Shown here: positions 8,250 to 17,178 of the stretch, one piece after another
Numbering within the stretch: the first letter of the stretch is position 1
How the letters are laid out: each line of letters begins with the position of its first letter
Assembly (NCBI RefSeq): GCF_009909185.1
Contig: NZ_JAAAMV010000022.1
Location: 1-64,000, forward strand
Source: Paenibacillus glycinis
GTDB lineage: Bacteria > Bacillota > Bacilli > Paenibacillales > Paenibacillaceae
DNA: 64,000 nucleotides
Reading direction: 5' to 3'
The notes under the pieces: model-generated
Databases searched by the model: none
Told to the model about the DNA's origin: nothing
Seen by the model: the letters and a program-made list of their open reading frames with translations, nothing else
Translations under genes and position numbers: made by a program

Positions 8250-9626
8250 TTAAGATACGGGAACATTCTGAAATGAATCTGAAACGCTCGGAAGAGTTAT
8301 ACGAAAAGTCGTCCCGATCTGCGGCTCGCTCCACACTTCGATCTTCGCGCGGTGCGCATCCGCAATTTGTTTGGCAATTGCAAGCCCGAGGCCGGTGCCT
8401 TCCGATCGGCGCGTCCGGGCTTTATCCATTCGGTAAAATCGTTCGAAAATACGTGGCAGATGTTCCTTCTCCATGCCGATACCGGTATCGGTTACGGTGA
8501 AGGACGTTTTCTGCGGCGTCGTTTCCAAAGAAGCGATGACTTTACCGCCCTCCCGGTTGTATTGGACGGCATTCTCGATCAAGATCAGGATGAGCTGCCG
8601 TATGCGGACCTCGTCCGCTTCGATGATCGCTTCAATCTCGTCATGGGCGTCCTTTCGGTTTCCCCATTCCAGTTGCACCTGCTTCGACTTCGCAATCGGT
8701 TCCAGTTGCTCCAGTACGTGACGAATCGCGGAGCTCAAAGAGAATCGCGAGACGACCAACTCCATTCGTCCGCTATCGCTCCGTGCAAGCACAAGAAGAT
8801 TGTCGACAAGCCGGCTCATATGATGAATCTCCCTGCCTGACTTTGTCAGTACGTTGCGGTGGAAGTCAGGCAGCTTATCGCTCTGCTCGCCTAGTACTTC
8901 ATAAGCGGATTTCAAAATACTAAGCGGCGTCCGCAGTTCATGTGAAGCATCTGACGTGAACTGCTCCTGCCTACGGAAGGCTTGCGCAATCGGCCCCATC
9001 GCTCGTCCCGCCAAAAAAAATCCCGCTGCTCCGCCGGCAGCAAGCAAGAGCAATGCGAACCCTGCAAAAGCCCATCGCAGTCGTGTCATGAGCGCGATAT
9101 CGCTCGTCGCTTCTTGCGCTACGATAATCCGGAAGTCTTTGATTTCTCCCGCTGGGATGACAATCCCGCCCATTCGAAATGTTCTACCCTCCGCACGAAC
9201 ATTATGGAACTTATTGTCGACCGGTTTTGCAAAGAGGCTTGGCAAGAGCGCCGTGAATGGAAAGGTCTCCCCCGATGCAAGCTTGCTTTCCTGCGCATCG
9301 CTCTCCGGTATCGATTGGAAAATAATCTCCCCTTTCGGATCGAGCAGCCACGCCATTTGGTTCAATTGTAAGCCCGTCGGTGCAAAGACGTTATTGGGCT
9401 TCGTTTTATCGACCGAGGCGTCGAACAACGATTGCCCTTTTGGTGATTCGACCAGTTTCTGCAGCTCTGTTTCATATTGCTTGCTTAATGACAGGAGTTG
9501 ATTGTCCTCGGTCGTCGTCAGCATATGCTGCACCATCCATAAGGAGAAGACTGCGGAGATGATGAGAATTATACCCACGGTCAACGAGAATTCTCGCGTC
9601 AACCGGGTTCGCGTTTGTTTGAACAT
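8250..9626 (-). CDS. Sensor histidine kinase (HisKA/HATPase_c)
   Basis: A 458-residue membrane kinase. Two membrane spans (about 13-36 and 185-208) flank an extracytoplasmic sensor region of about 150 residues. The phospho-accepting block FTSDASHELRTPLS puts the His at residue 229. The ATP-binding domain shows IENAVQYN, DTGIGM and GTGLGLAIAKQI. The ATG at 9626 is chosen because the response-regulator stop lies only four bases upstream and GGGAAG precedes it. The signal is unknown. It forms an operon with the regulator. The 3' end of the gene contains the TTTCAGA direct repeat that may control the short exported ORF. Confidence 0.92.
   Translation of the reverse strand: MFKQTRTRLTREFSLTVGIILIISAVFSLWMVQHMLTTTEDNQLLSLSKQYETELQKLVESPKGQSLFDASVDKTKPNNVFAPTGLQLNQMAWLLDPKGEIIFQSIPESDAQESKLASGETFPFTALLPSLFAKPVDNKFHNVRAEGRTFRMGGIVIPAGEIKDFRIIVAQEATSDIALMTRLRWAFAGFALLLLAAGGAAGFFLAGRAMGPIAQAFRRQEQFTSDASHELRTPLSILKSAYEVLGEQSDKLPDFHRNVLTKSGREIHHMSRLVDNLLVLARSDSGRMELVVSRFSLSSAIRHVLEQLEPIAKSKQVQLEWGNRKDAHDEIEAIIEADEVRIRQLILILIENAVQYNREGGKVIASLETTPQKTSFTVTDTGIGMEKEHLPRIFERFYRMDKARTRRSEGTGLGLAIAKQIADAHRAKIEVWSEPQIGTTFRITLPSVSDSFQNVPVS
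8267..8284 (-). promoter_or_regulatory. TTTCAGA direct repeat, candidate response-regulator site
   Basis: On the minus strand TTTCAGA occurs twice with an 11-base period (8284-8278 and 8273-8267). An 11-base period is typical of OmpR/PhoB-type regulators. It lies 74 bases upstream of the short exported ORF, inside the 3' end of the kinase gene. A very similar arrangement lies before the response-regulator gene at 10368-10385. Confidence 0.5.
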
Positions 9627-9630
9627 GACT

Positions 9631-10314
9631 TCACTTCCCACCCGTTGTAAGTCGGTAGCCTGCGCCGTAGACACTTTGGATGCATTTTGCCTCATGAGGC
9701 CCATCCACTTTTTTACGAAGCAATTTGATCGTGGCATCGACGACGTTCAGCGTCACGTCCGAACCAAGCCCCCATACCTGATCGAGCAGTTGTTCGCGGG
9801 AAAGCACTTGTCCCGCATGCCGCATCAAGCAGACAAGCAATTGAAACTCGCGCCTTGTCAGGGCGATTGTCTCGCCTCTCCTTGCGACTTCGAATCGGTT
9901 CAAATGGGCCGTTAACTCACCCAGACAAAGCGTATCCGACGATCGGTAGCTTCGATCCTGCCTCCGGAACAAAGCGAACAACCGCGCTTCCAGCTCTTCG
10001 AATGCAAAAGGCTTAATCATATAATCATCAGCCCCTGCGCGAAGTCCTTCCACCCTGTCCTGCACGGCGTCTCTTGCCGTCAGCAGCAGGATAGGGGTAT
10101 GGTTCTCCTTGCCGCGGATCTCCCGCACGAGTTCAAGACCCGTTATCTCGGGCAGCATCCAATCGAGCACGTATACGTCATATTCGCCAGCAGCGATGGC
10201 CTCTTTTACCTGCAGGCCGTCCTTCATCCAATCTACGACATGATATTGCCGCTTCAGTTGATGCTCGGTTAACTCCCCAAGCGTCTCATCGTCCTCAGCC
10301 AGCAGAATACGCAT
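9631..10314 (-). CDS. OmpR/PhoB-family response regulator
   Basis: A 227-residue cytoplasmic regulator: receiver domain at 1-115 with the acidic pair ED at 7-9, the phospho-acceptor Asp51 in VLDWMLPEITG and the conserved Lys in DDYMIKPF, then a winged-helix DNA-binding domain at about 130-225 ending in CIQSVYGAGYRL. The ATG at 10314 has AGGAGGT nine bases upstream. It heads the two-gene operon with the histidine kinase, four bases apart. A TTTCATG/TTTCAGA direct repeat about 55 bases upstream suggests autoregulation. Confidence 0.93.
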   Translation of the reverse strand: MRILLAEDDETLGELTEHQLKRQYHVVDWMKDGLQVKEAIAAGEYDVYVLDWMLPEITGLELVREIRGKENHTPILLLTARDAVQDRVEGLRAGADDYMIKPFAFEELEARLFALFRRQDRSYRSSDTLCLGELTAHLNRFEVARRGETIALTRREFQLLVCLMRHAGQVLSREQLLDQVWGLGSDVTLNVVDATIKLLRKKVDGPHEAKCIQSVYGAGYRLTTGGK

Positions 10315-10367
10315 GATCCCCTTACCTCCTGTGTCGATTTTCATAGCACTTAAATATATCAATTAAA

Positions 10368-10385
10368 TCTGAAATGAACATGAAA
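10368..10385 (-). promoter_or_regulatory. Direct-repeat operator candidate of the two-component operon
   Basis: On the minus strand TTTCATG (10385-10379) and TTTCAGA (10374-10368) repeat with an 11-base period, in a context (TTCATTTCAGA) shared with the site at 8267-8284. It overlaps the T-run of the terminator of the upstream exonuclease gene. Confidence 0.5.
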
Positions 10386-10414
10386 AAAGGCCACCTTGTC
10401 GCAGGTAACCTTTT
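10383..10414 (-). terminator. Intrinsic terminator of the exonuclease gene
   Basis: On the minus strand GGTTACCT and AGGTGGCC form an 8-bp stem with two G-T pairs around GCGACA, followed by six T. Confidence 0.75.
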
Positions 10415-10475
10415 CGCCGCAAATCGCATTTCATATCCTTTTGCTTTGGCCTAACCGCTCGCAAGTTCGCTCCCG

Positions 10476-11348
10476 TTAACTGATCATCTTCAATAACGAA
10501 CTTAACCGATACTTATCGAATACAGTCGTCGCTGCTTCCAAGTCGACTTGCCACAAGCACTCTTCGAGGTTGCATTCGATAGGCACCTCGACGTTAATTC
10601 GAGCAAGCGTTCTTGAAAGATGCAGCATCTCCAAATCGGATTCTATCTTTGCTTTAATGCTTTTCGATAAATTGTCCAAGTTACTGAGAATGCCATCAAT
10701 GGACTCGTATTCAATCAGCAGCTTTAGCGCCGTTTTCTCGCCGATCCCCCGAACGCCCGGATAATTATCGCTCGTGTCGCCGGTAAGTCCTTTCATCTCG
10801 ATGACTTGGAACGGATGGATGCCCTTATCGACTTTCAGGAAATCCAAATCATAGACGGCATAGTTGCCTCTGCCTTTCTTCATGATCACGACATGAACAC
10901 GGTCCGTAACCAATTGAAGCATATCGTGGTCACCGGTCAGGATATAAACGTGGCCCAGCTGACTTAGCTTTTGCGATACCGTCCCGATGCAATCGTCGGC
11001 TTCATAGCCTTCGAGGCCAATGTTAGGGATCTCAAGAGCCGCTACGATATCCTTAACAAGCGAAAATTGCGGTGCCAGGTCCATTGGCGCTTCGGGTCTG
11101 TTCGCTTTGTAGTTAGAGTAAAGGTCCGTTCGGAACGTCTTGCTTCCCATATCCCAGCAGCAGAGCACATGCGTCGGTTCAAACCGGTTCACGGCATCGA
11201 ACAAGTATTGCATGAAACCGTAGACGGCGTTCGTGGGCGTGCCGTCCGCCATTCTCCGCGCGTCGTACGACTGGGCGAAAAACGCTCTGAACAGCAGCGC
11301 CATGCCGTCGACGATCAAAATCTTGTTTTCGTTCATCGGTGCGTCCAT
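10476..11348 (-). CDS. ypcP: 5'-3' exonuclease, YpcP-type
   Basis: This 290-residue nuclease corresponds to the 5'-3' exonuclease domain of DNA polymerase I as a stand-alone protein. The metal-site acidic residues are visible in ILIVDGMALLFRAFF (start), LEGYEADDCIG (about 112-122), LTGDHDMLQL and LTGDTSDNYPGVRGIGEKTA (about 190-209), the last including the helix-hairpin-helix DNA-binding turn. It is expected to process RNA primers or flaps. Codon choice is somewhat more AT-rich than in the neighbours. The start could also be ATG 11336; neither has a strong ribosome site. A terminator follows at 10383. Confidence 0.9.
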   Translation of the reverse strand: MDAPMNENKILIVDGMALLFRAFFAQSYDARRMADGTPTNAVYGFMQYLFDAVNRFEPTHVLCCWDMGSKTFRTDLYSNYKANRPEAPMDLAPQFSLVKDIVAALEIPNIGLEGYEADDCIGTVSQKLSQLGHVYILTGDHDMLQLVTDRVHVVIMKKGRGNYAVYDLDFLKVDKGIHPFQVIEMKGLTGDTSDNYPGVRGIGEKTALKLLIEYESIDGILSNLDNLSKSIKAKIESDLEMLHLSRTLARINVEVPIECNLEECLWQVDLEAATTVFDKYRLSSLLKMIS

Positions 11349-11424
11349 CCTATTCTCTCAAAATATACTACCATCATAGAATAGAAGGCTCCTTGCCGCA
11401 ATGCTATCGCCGGATTGGATGCAT

Positions 11425-12913
11425 TTACAAGGCTTCGCCGCCGTCCAGGACGCGGTCCGCGATTCTCTCGAAATAGAGCGCCGAGTCGGGCCGGTTCATC
11501 CGCGCTTCCCAAGCGGCCGCCCATTTGGATAAGCTTCCGATCAGCTCCTCGATATCGGTGCGGCAATCGACGAACCATTGATCGTAGATGCCGGTCATGA
11601 ACGGTTCCGTGCCGATCTTCGGCAGCAGCGCTTTGACCGCTTCATACTTGGCGTATTCGTCTTCGATGAACAAGCTGCGCTTGAGCTCCTCCGCGTAGTC
11701 CAGCAAATCGCAGGAGACCGTCGCTTGCAGGCCAATGCGTTTCCCGCTGATCTGCAAGATCGAACCTCCGTCCGGCAGCTCCAGCAGTTTCTTCAAATGC
11801 CCCAGATATACCCTCAAATTATTCAAGGCGTTCGGCAGGTGCTGCTCCGGAAAAAGCGCGTCGCACAGCTCTTCCCGCGTACAGGACGCATGCATGCCCA
11901 AGTACGCCAGAATATTCTTCGCGTACCGTTTGTCCCAGCCGGCCGAGAGAGGAACGCCGTTCAGGCGAACCTCGAACGAATGGAACAACGAGATGGTCAA
12001 TATCGGATTGGAACGCGGTTTAACCGGCGCTCCGCCTTGCACCGCGGAACGGATCACGGAGGGCAGGTGGCCGGACAAGCTCGACTTCGTCCGCGGAGAC
12101 CGCTCCGACACCGAAGCCTTCCGAAGAAAATCCATGATCCATTGCGCCGTCAGCTCGGGTTGGTCGATGAAGATCGCGTTGGCGGCATTCGGCACGACCA
12201 GGAAGGTCCCGTTCTGAAAATAGCCGGCCGTGATCGATTGCAGCGTCGGCAAGTAGAGCTCGTCCCGCTCCCCCGCGAGCAGCAGCGTAGGGCAAGCGGC
12301 TTTATGCGTTCCGTCGATCGGACGATGATGCATCTGCATGATGAACAAGCTCAAGTAGAACTGTTCGTTCATCTCGTCGTAGGCGCGTCTGACCGCCTCG
12401 AAGAGCGCTCCTTCGCGATGAAGGGTCAGGAACGGAAGCAGCTCGCGGCGGGCGACCGTCTTCAGTCCTTCCCGCGCGACCAGATTCAAGTAATAGTCGA
12501 GCAACTGCTCGCCCTCGATCGCGGGATAGAAGACGACCATCGACAATAGCACGAGCGTCTTGACGCGCTCCGGATACCGATCGGCAAAAGAGGTTGCCAG
12601 AGAGCCGCCGAAGCTGCCCGATAATATGCACGTCCTTGATAGATAGCGCATCGAGCGCGCCGGCAAGCATGCCGCAGAGCAGATCCCACGACAGAAGCGA
12701 TTCTTGCGAATTGCCGCCGTCGTCCGTATGCTCGTCCGGCCGCATATCCATGAGCAGCAGGTGATAGCTTTCGCTCAAACGGTCTTCCAGCTCTCCCCAA
12801 AGCGAGCTGTTGAAGCCGTTTCCATGCAGCAGCATGATCGTCTCCGCCGAAGGCTGATTCGACTGCCTAAGGCGATAAGTAATCATCGGTTTGGGGACGC
12901 GCTGGTCAGACAA
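11425..12913 (-). pseudogene. Alpha/beta hydrolase fused to a SARP-like BTAD regulator, frameshifted
   Basis: Two overlapping frames give one protein of about 496 residues once a frameshift near 12612-12617 is bridged. The N-terminal frame (TTG start at 12913, AGGAGG seven bases upstream) holds TIMLLHGNGFNSSLWGELE, the oxyanion region of an alpha/beta hydrolase, and runs to DVHIIG. The second frame continues with SFGGSLATSFADRYPERVK. Restoring two bases would give GHSFGG, the nucleophile elbow, so the break hits the catalytic serine. The usual catalytic His motif also reads NAANAIFIDQP with Asn where His is expected. From about residue 300 the C-terminus resembles a winged helix plus BTAD domain of SARP-type regulators. 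A ligand-sensing, non-catalytic hydrolase domain is possible. A sequencing error cannot be excluded. Confidence 0.7.
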
Positions 12914-13131
12914 GCTCAAGCCTCCTAATCGGAACGATTTCCAGGGCAGCCCCATGGAAAAGTTAGTTGTCGATCCGTCATTTGTAACGATTATGTAACG
13001 TACGATTTACTATTATTTTAGCATAAGGCGCAGCTTTTTCGACACATATAACATTATTTGGAAAACTAACCGCAGCTACCTTTTCTGAATCATGCCATGT
13101 CGATCGGCATTATGTTACGCGGGAGGAAACC

Positions 13132-13311
13132 ATGGATACGAATACTAGGAATGATAACCCGGACGGACTGCGCGAACCGACCTGTACGGCGGAAGAATTC
13201 CACGCACTGCTCCAGACGATCGCCGCGAAAATATCGGAAGCGCAGGCGTTCGTCGAACAGGAACGATTCAAGGAACGTCCCCGTTATCCCGGAAGCCCGA
13301 CGAAGCTTTAA
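13132..13311 (+). CDS. Small hypothetical protein
   Basis: A 59-residue hydrophilic ORF (MDTNTRNDNPDGLREP at the start, then a helical EEFHALLQTIAAKISEAQAF segment) ending in a basic, Pro-rich tail. GGGAGG precedes the ATG by six bases. It has no recognised family. The 262 bases after it contain no convincing gene. Confidence 0.5.
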   Translation: MDTNTRNDNPDGLREPTCTAEEFHALLQTIAAKISEAQAFVEQERFKERPRYPGSPTKL

Positions 13312-13573
13312 TGGAGCCCGCCCATATGACCATATGGCAGGTTCCTTTTTCGTTTCCGGTAAAGAAATATACGTCGATGACGCGAAGGCGTTCCATGTTC
13401 GTCGGCATTACGTTTTTCGGTGGATACGGAGAATGCTTCGGTCGATACGAAAAAGCCGATACGTCTCGAACCGTTCGGCATGGACGGCGATCTGCGATCA
13501 GCTTCGACCGCCGCGAAGCGAATCGTTGTCTTCCGAACTTGGCCCGTGAGTTCGCCGATCAAGGATGCCAACC

Positions 13574-13620
13574 TAAAAAAACCGTCCGACCTCATCTGTT
13601 TCCGGATGCAGTCTGACGGT
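13574..13620 (-). terminator. Intrinsic terminator of the class I/II aminotransferase gene
   Basis: On the minus strand AACCGTCAGAC pairs with GTCGGACGGTT across about 20 bases, followed by a T-run. It lies 90 bases beyond the aminotransferase stop. Confidence 0.75.
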
Positions 13621-13709
13621 TCATGCATGCTTTCTCGTTACCCATGTTCGTTATTCATGTTCTTGCTCATGCCAGGTCATTCAAGATGCGGCCGGCAATT
13701 AGAAGCGAA

Positions 13710-14915
13710 TCATCGTTCGCCGCGAATAAACTCGCCGATGCGTATCGCAGCCTCCCGGAGCCGCTCTTCGCTTTCCACGAGCGCGATCCGGACATAGCCT
13801 TCGCCTTCCGCCCCGAACGCATCGCCGGGAATAACGGCGACGCCTGCTCTTTCGAGCATTTCCCGGGAAATTCGACGCGAATTCCAAGGATCGGCCAGCT
13901 CCCAGCGCATATCGGGCAATTTGGCCCATAGGAACATCGTCGCCTTCGGGCTGCCGACCGTCCAGCCTTGCTCCCGGAGCGCCTGGATGAACGCGTCCCT
14001 GCGCTTCTCGTATATAGGTCCGACTACTGGACCCGTTCCTCTCATATCTTCTGCCAGCGCGACAATTCCCGCTTCCTGTACGGGTAGAAACACGCCGTAA
14101 TCGATATTGGCCTTCAGCTCGCGCATCGCCGCAACCGCCTCGCGGTTGCCGGCAAGGAAACCGATCCGCGCGCCGGCCATATTGAAGCTTTTGGACAGGG
14201 AATGAAATTCGACCGCGGCATCGATCGCGCCCTCTGCCTGAAGGATGCTCGGCGGCCGATAACCGTCGAAGGCCATTTCCGAATAAGCCAAATCATGCAC
14301 GATGAGGACGCCGTGCCGCGAGGCAATCTCGACCGCATGCTTGAAGAAGGCCAAGTCCGCCACCGCCGATACCGGATTGCTCGGATAATTGAGCAGCATG
14401 AATTTGGCGCGAGCCCATACCTCCGCCGGTATGGCGGAGAAATCCGGCAAATAGCCGTTCTCCGCCCGCAGCGGCATCAGGTATGGCTCGATTCCCGCCA
14501 GCGCCAGGCCGGCCGCGTAGACCGGATAACCCGGATCCGGCAGCAGCGCGATATCGCCGGGGTTGCACAGCGCAAGCGCCAGATGCCCCAGGCCGTCCTG
14601 CGAGCCCATCAAGGAAACAAGCTCCTGCTCGGGATCGATCGCGATGCCGAACCGGAACGCCAGCCATTCGGCCGCCTGCTGGAGAAAAGCCGGCGTTCCC
14701 TTCGAGCCGGGATAGCCGTAGGCATCCTCCCGCAGCGCAGCCTGGCCGAGCGCGCGCCGGATCGCCGGCGAAGGCGGAAGATCGGGGCTGCCGATGCTGA
14801 GATCGATGACGTCCAGTCCCCTTGCGGCCGCGTTCCGCTTCCACTCCGCTACCTCCGCGAAGATCGACGATCCCAGCCGCGACAGCCGGTCCGCGCGCCA
14901 AGATTTCGTAGTCAA
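13710..14915 (-). CDS. Class I/II PLP-dependent aminotransferase, DapL-like
   Basis: A 401-residue fold-type I aminotransferase. The ligand stretch DLSIGSPDLPPSPAIRRAL, the NYPSNPVSAVA block and the PLP lysine in HSLSKSFNMAGARIGF are all visible, as is the C-terminal arginine region GYVRIALV. It resembles the group annotated as LL-diaminopimelate aminotransferase-like, but the true substrate cannot be told from sequence. The TTG start has GGGGGAG six bases upstream. It lies 18 bases downstream of the Spx/ArsC-like gene and probably shares its transcript. Confidence 0.85.
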   Translation of the reverse strand: MTTKSWRADRLSRLGSSIFAEVAEWKRNAAARGLDVIDLSIGSPDLPPSPAIRRALGQAALREDAYGYPGSKGTPAFLQQAAEWLAFRFGIAIDPEQELVSLMGSQDGLGHLALALCNPGDIALLPDPGYPVYAAGLALAGIEPYLMPLRAENGYLPDFSAIPAEVWARAKFMLLNYPSNPVSAVADLAFFKHAVEIASRHGVLIVHDLAYSEMAFDGYRPPSILQAEGAIDAAVEFHSLSKSFNMAGARIGFLAGNREAVAAMRELKANIDYGVFLPVQEAGIVALAEDMRGTGPVVGPIYEKRRDAFIQALREQGWTVGSPKATMFLWAKLPDMRWELADPWNSRRISREMLERAGVAVIPGDAFGAEGEGYVRIALVESEERLREAAIRIGEFIRGER

Positions 14916-14933
14916 CCGCTTCTCCCCCTCGTT

Positions 14934-15293
14934 TCAGCTCCAAATGCGGTCAAAATCTTCTTCTTTGAAACCGACCGTCACCTTGGTGCCGTCCGTCACG
15001 ACGGGCCGCTTGATCAACCGTCCGTTGGATGCCAGCAGGGCGATCTTCTCCCCGTCCGTCAGGCCTGGAAGCTTGTCCTTCAAGCCCATTTCCTTATACG
15101 CTTCGCCGGAGGTGTTGAAAAACTTCTTCGCTTCCAGACCGCTCTTCTTCACAAGCTCCGTCAGCACCTCCACGGGCGGCGCGGCCTCGAAGACGTTGTG
15201 CGCCTCCAGCTCGTACCCTTTGCTCTTCAGCGATTTGATCGCCATGCGGCAGGTTCCGCATTTGGGATATTCATAGATCGTTAGCTTCTTCAT
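14934..15293 (-). CDS. Spx/ArsC-family thioredoxin-like protein
   Basis: A 119-residue protein of the arsenate reductase/Spx family. The N-terminal YPKCGTCRMA gives a CXXC motif at residues 12-15, followed by the family pattern KSKGYELEAHNVFEAAPP, FFNTSGEAYKE and LIKRPVV, the last matching the RP motif of ArsC-like proteins. Whether it is a reductase or an Spx-like RNA polymerase partner is not clear. It lacks obvious Spx-specific features beyond the CXXC. It probably forms an operon with the downstream aminotransferase. Confidence 0.85.
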   Translation of the reverse strand: MKKLTIYEYPKCGTCRMAIKSLKSKGYELEAHNVFEAAPPVEVLTELVKKSGLEAKKFFNTSGEAYKEMGLKDKLPGLTDGEKIALLASNGRLIKRPVVTDGTKVTVGFKEEDFDRIWS

Positions 15294-15398
15294 CGTGATG
15301 CGTGCTCCTATCGTTTGGTTTCGATCATGACGAACGAGGCGCTTGCGTCAAGCCAACCGGTATGTCCCGCCGTCCGTGCGCCTCCTTCAGCGCAATGC

Positions 15399-16454
15399 TT
15401 AAAGCCGTTCGAGCTCGGACTCCAGCCGGCGCAGGTCATCCGGCAGCGAGGCCTCGAACGTCATCCGCTCCCGCGTGACGGGATGCGTGAACGACAGGAT
15501 CGCCGCGTGAAGCGCCTGACGGTCCACGCCAGCCTCCAGCCGGCCCGAGGCCGCGGGCGCGGATCGGTCTGTGCCGGCATGCTCTGTCACGCGTGCCGCA
15601 GCCCCTTCCTCGGCTGCGGCGCCGGTCGCCGGTCTGTTGGCGTCCATCCCGTCCCCGGCCGCCGCGCCGGCGTAGCCGTACAGCTTATCCCCGATGAGCG
15701 GACAGCCGATATGCTTCATATGGACGCGGATCTGATGCGTCCGCCCCGTCTCGAGCTTCAAATTCACCTTCGCCGCCGCGCCGTTGCCGTAGATATTCTC
15801 CACCGCGTAATGCGTAACGGAAGGATACCCGTCCGGCGTCACGACCCGCAGATGCGGATTGTCCGTATCGCGGTCGATCGGCTCGTTCACCGTGGCCGCC
15901 GGCTCCGCGGGACAGCCGTACACGTAAGCCCGGTAGCGCTTGTCGACTTCGCCGCTCTGCAGCTGTTCCGACAACTGCTGGTGGACATAGGCGGTTTTCG
16001 CGATGGCCACCAGCCCCGACGTTTCTTCGTCCAGCCGATGGATCGGCCGGAACCGCACCCGTTCGCCGCGTTCCTTCCAGTGGCGAACGACGCCGTTCGC
16101 CAGCGTCCCCGTATAGTGGCCATGCGTCGGATGCACGATGAGGCCGGGCGGCTTGTTCACGACGAGCAGGTCGTCGTCCTCGTACACGATGTCGAGCGCC
16201 ATCGGCTCCGGCAATATATCGTCCGACTCCTCCTGCTCCATCCGAAGCTCGAGCAGATCATCCTTCGCGACCCGGTCGTTCGTATAGACGCGCCGGCCGT
16301 TGACCGTAATGCCGTGCTCCGTCAGCTTCAGCCGCGACAGCAGCTTGCGCGAGACGCCGAGCCGGCGCTCCAGCACGGCGCGCACCGTTTTGCCGTCGTC
16401 CTCCTCGGCCACGCGCACCGCGAGCGGAGTATAATACAATGTCTCCACGCTCAT
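15399..16454 (-). CDS. RluA-family pseudouridine synthase with C-terminal insertion
   Basis: A 351-residue RNA pseudouridine synthase. An S4-type RNA-binding segment covers about residues 14-75 and the catalytic domain about 88-350. The catalytic Asp is in PIHRLDEETSGL, and the family block GRTHQIRVHMKHIGCPLIGD is complete. An Ala/Gly-rich stretch of roughly 45 residues (about 266-310) interrupts the region between LYGYAG and RQALHAA, where most relatives have a short loop. The start overlaps the stop of the adenosyltransferase gene by four bases, so translation is probably coupled. Confidence 0.92.
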   Translation of the reverse strand: MSVETLYYTPLAVRVAEEDDGKTVRAVLERRLGVSRKLLSRLKLTEHGITVNGRRVYTNDRVAKDDLLELRMEQEESDDILPEPMALDIVYEDDDLLVVNKPPGLIVHPTHGHYTGTLANGVVRHWKERGERVRFRPIHRLDEETSGLVAIAKTAYVHQQLSEQLQSGEVDKRYRAYVYGCPAEPAATVNEPIDRDTDNPHLRVVTPDGYPSVTHYAVENIYGNGAAAKVNLKLETGRTHQIRVHMKHIGCPLIGDKLYGYAGAAAGDGMDANRPATGAAAEEGAAARVTEHAGTDRSAPAASGRLEAGVDRQALHAAILSFTHPVTRERMTFEASLPDDLRRLESELERL

Positions 16455-17023
16455 GAATCGCGCTTCCGGAACACTTCCGCGCTGCGGACGTATTCCGTAT
16501 CCTGCACGCCTAGCTTCGCGTTGGCCGCGCGCGCCGCCGCGAAGAAGTAATCCGACAGCCGATTCAAGTACATCATGACCGGCTCATGCACCGCGATGTC
16601 GGCGCTCAGCGTCACGGCGCGGCGTTCCGCCCTGCGGCACACCGTCCGGCATACGTGCAGCAGCGCCGATACTTCGCTCCCCCCCGGCAAGATAAACCGG
16701 GTAATCTCCGGCGCCGCCGCGCCATGCGCGTCGATCCAGCCTTCCAGGCGCGTCGAAGCTTCCGCCGTCAGCTTGAATTCCCGGCCGGCCGGATCGCGGA
16801 ACGCCAGGTCGGACCCGCAGTCGAACAGCTCCTGCTGAATCTCCGCCAGCTCCGCGACCATTTCCCCCAGCCCTTCGCGCGCCGCCGCGGCTGCCGCTTG
16901 GCCGACGAAGCTGTTCAGTTCGTCGATGGTCCCGTACGCTTCGACCCGGCTGTCGTCCTTGCGCACGCGCCCGCCCTTGACCGACGTTTGCCCGCCGTCT
17001 CCCGTTCGCGTATATAGTTTCAT
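16451..17023 (-). CDS. Cob(I)alamin adenosyltransferase, PduO type
   Basis: A 190-residue protein that makes adenosylcobalamin from cob(I)alamin and ATP. The N-terminal RTGDGGQTS motif binds ATP, and the R/E-rich helix CRTVCRRAERR and YLNRLSDYFFAAAR near the C-terminus are diagnostic of PduO-type enzymes. The ATG at 17023 has GGAGGAG eight bases upstream. No cobalamin riboswitch is visible before it and no other B12 gene lies nearby. It overlaps the pseudouridine synthase start by four bases. Confidence 0.92.
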   Translation of the reverse strand: MKLYTRTGDGGQTSVKGGRVRKDDSRVEAYGTIDELNSFVGQAAAAAAREGLGEMVAELAEIQQELFDCGSDLAFRDPAGREFKLTAEASTRLEGWIDAHGAAAPEITRFILPGGSEVSALLHVCRTVCRRAERRAVTLSADIAVHEPVMMYLNRLSDYFFAAARAANAKLGVQDTEYVRSAEVFRKRDS

Positions 17024-17178
17024 TGGCGAATTCTCCTCCCGCAGCCTTGTAGTCTCGTTAAAACTACGTCCACTATAGCATAAAAAACCGGCGCGAGGCA
17101 CAGCTCGGGCCGCTGCGCCATCTCCCGTCTCCGTTCGCTATGATCGCCACGGGACATGCCGCCCCGCGGCGCTTCGCA

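Noticed and set aside
13308-13797. Open frames on both strands after the 59-residue ORF
   Set aside because: No start with ribosome site and the frames run through a clear terminator, so they are unlikely to be genes.
16451-17101. Cobalamin riboswitch before the adenosyltransferase
   Set aside because: The leader is too short and no B12-box-like sequence is present.
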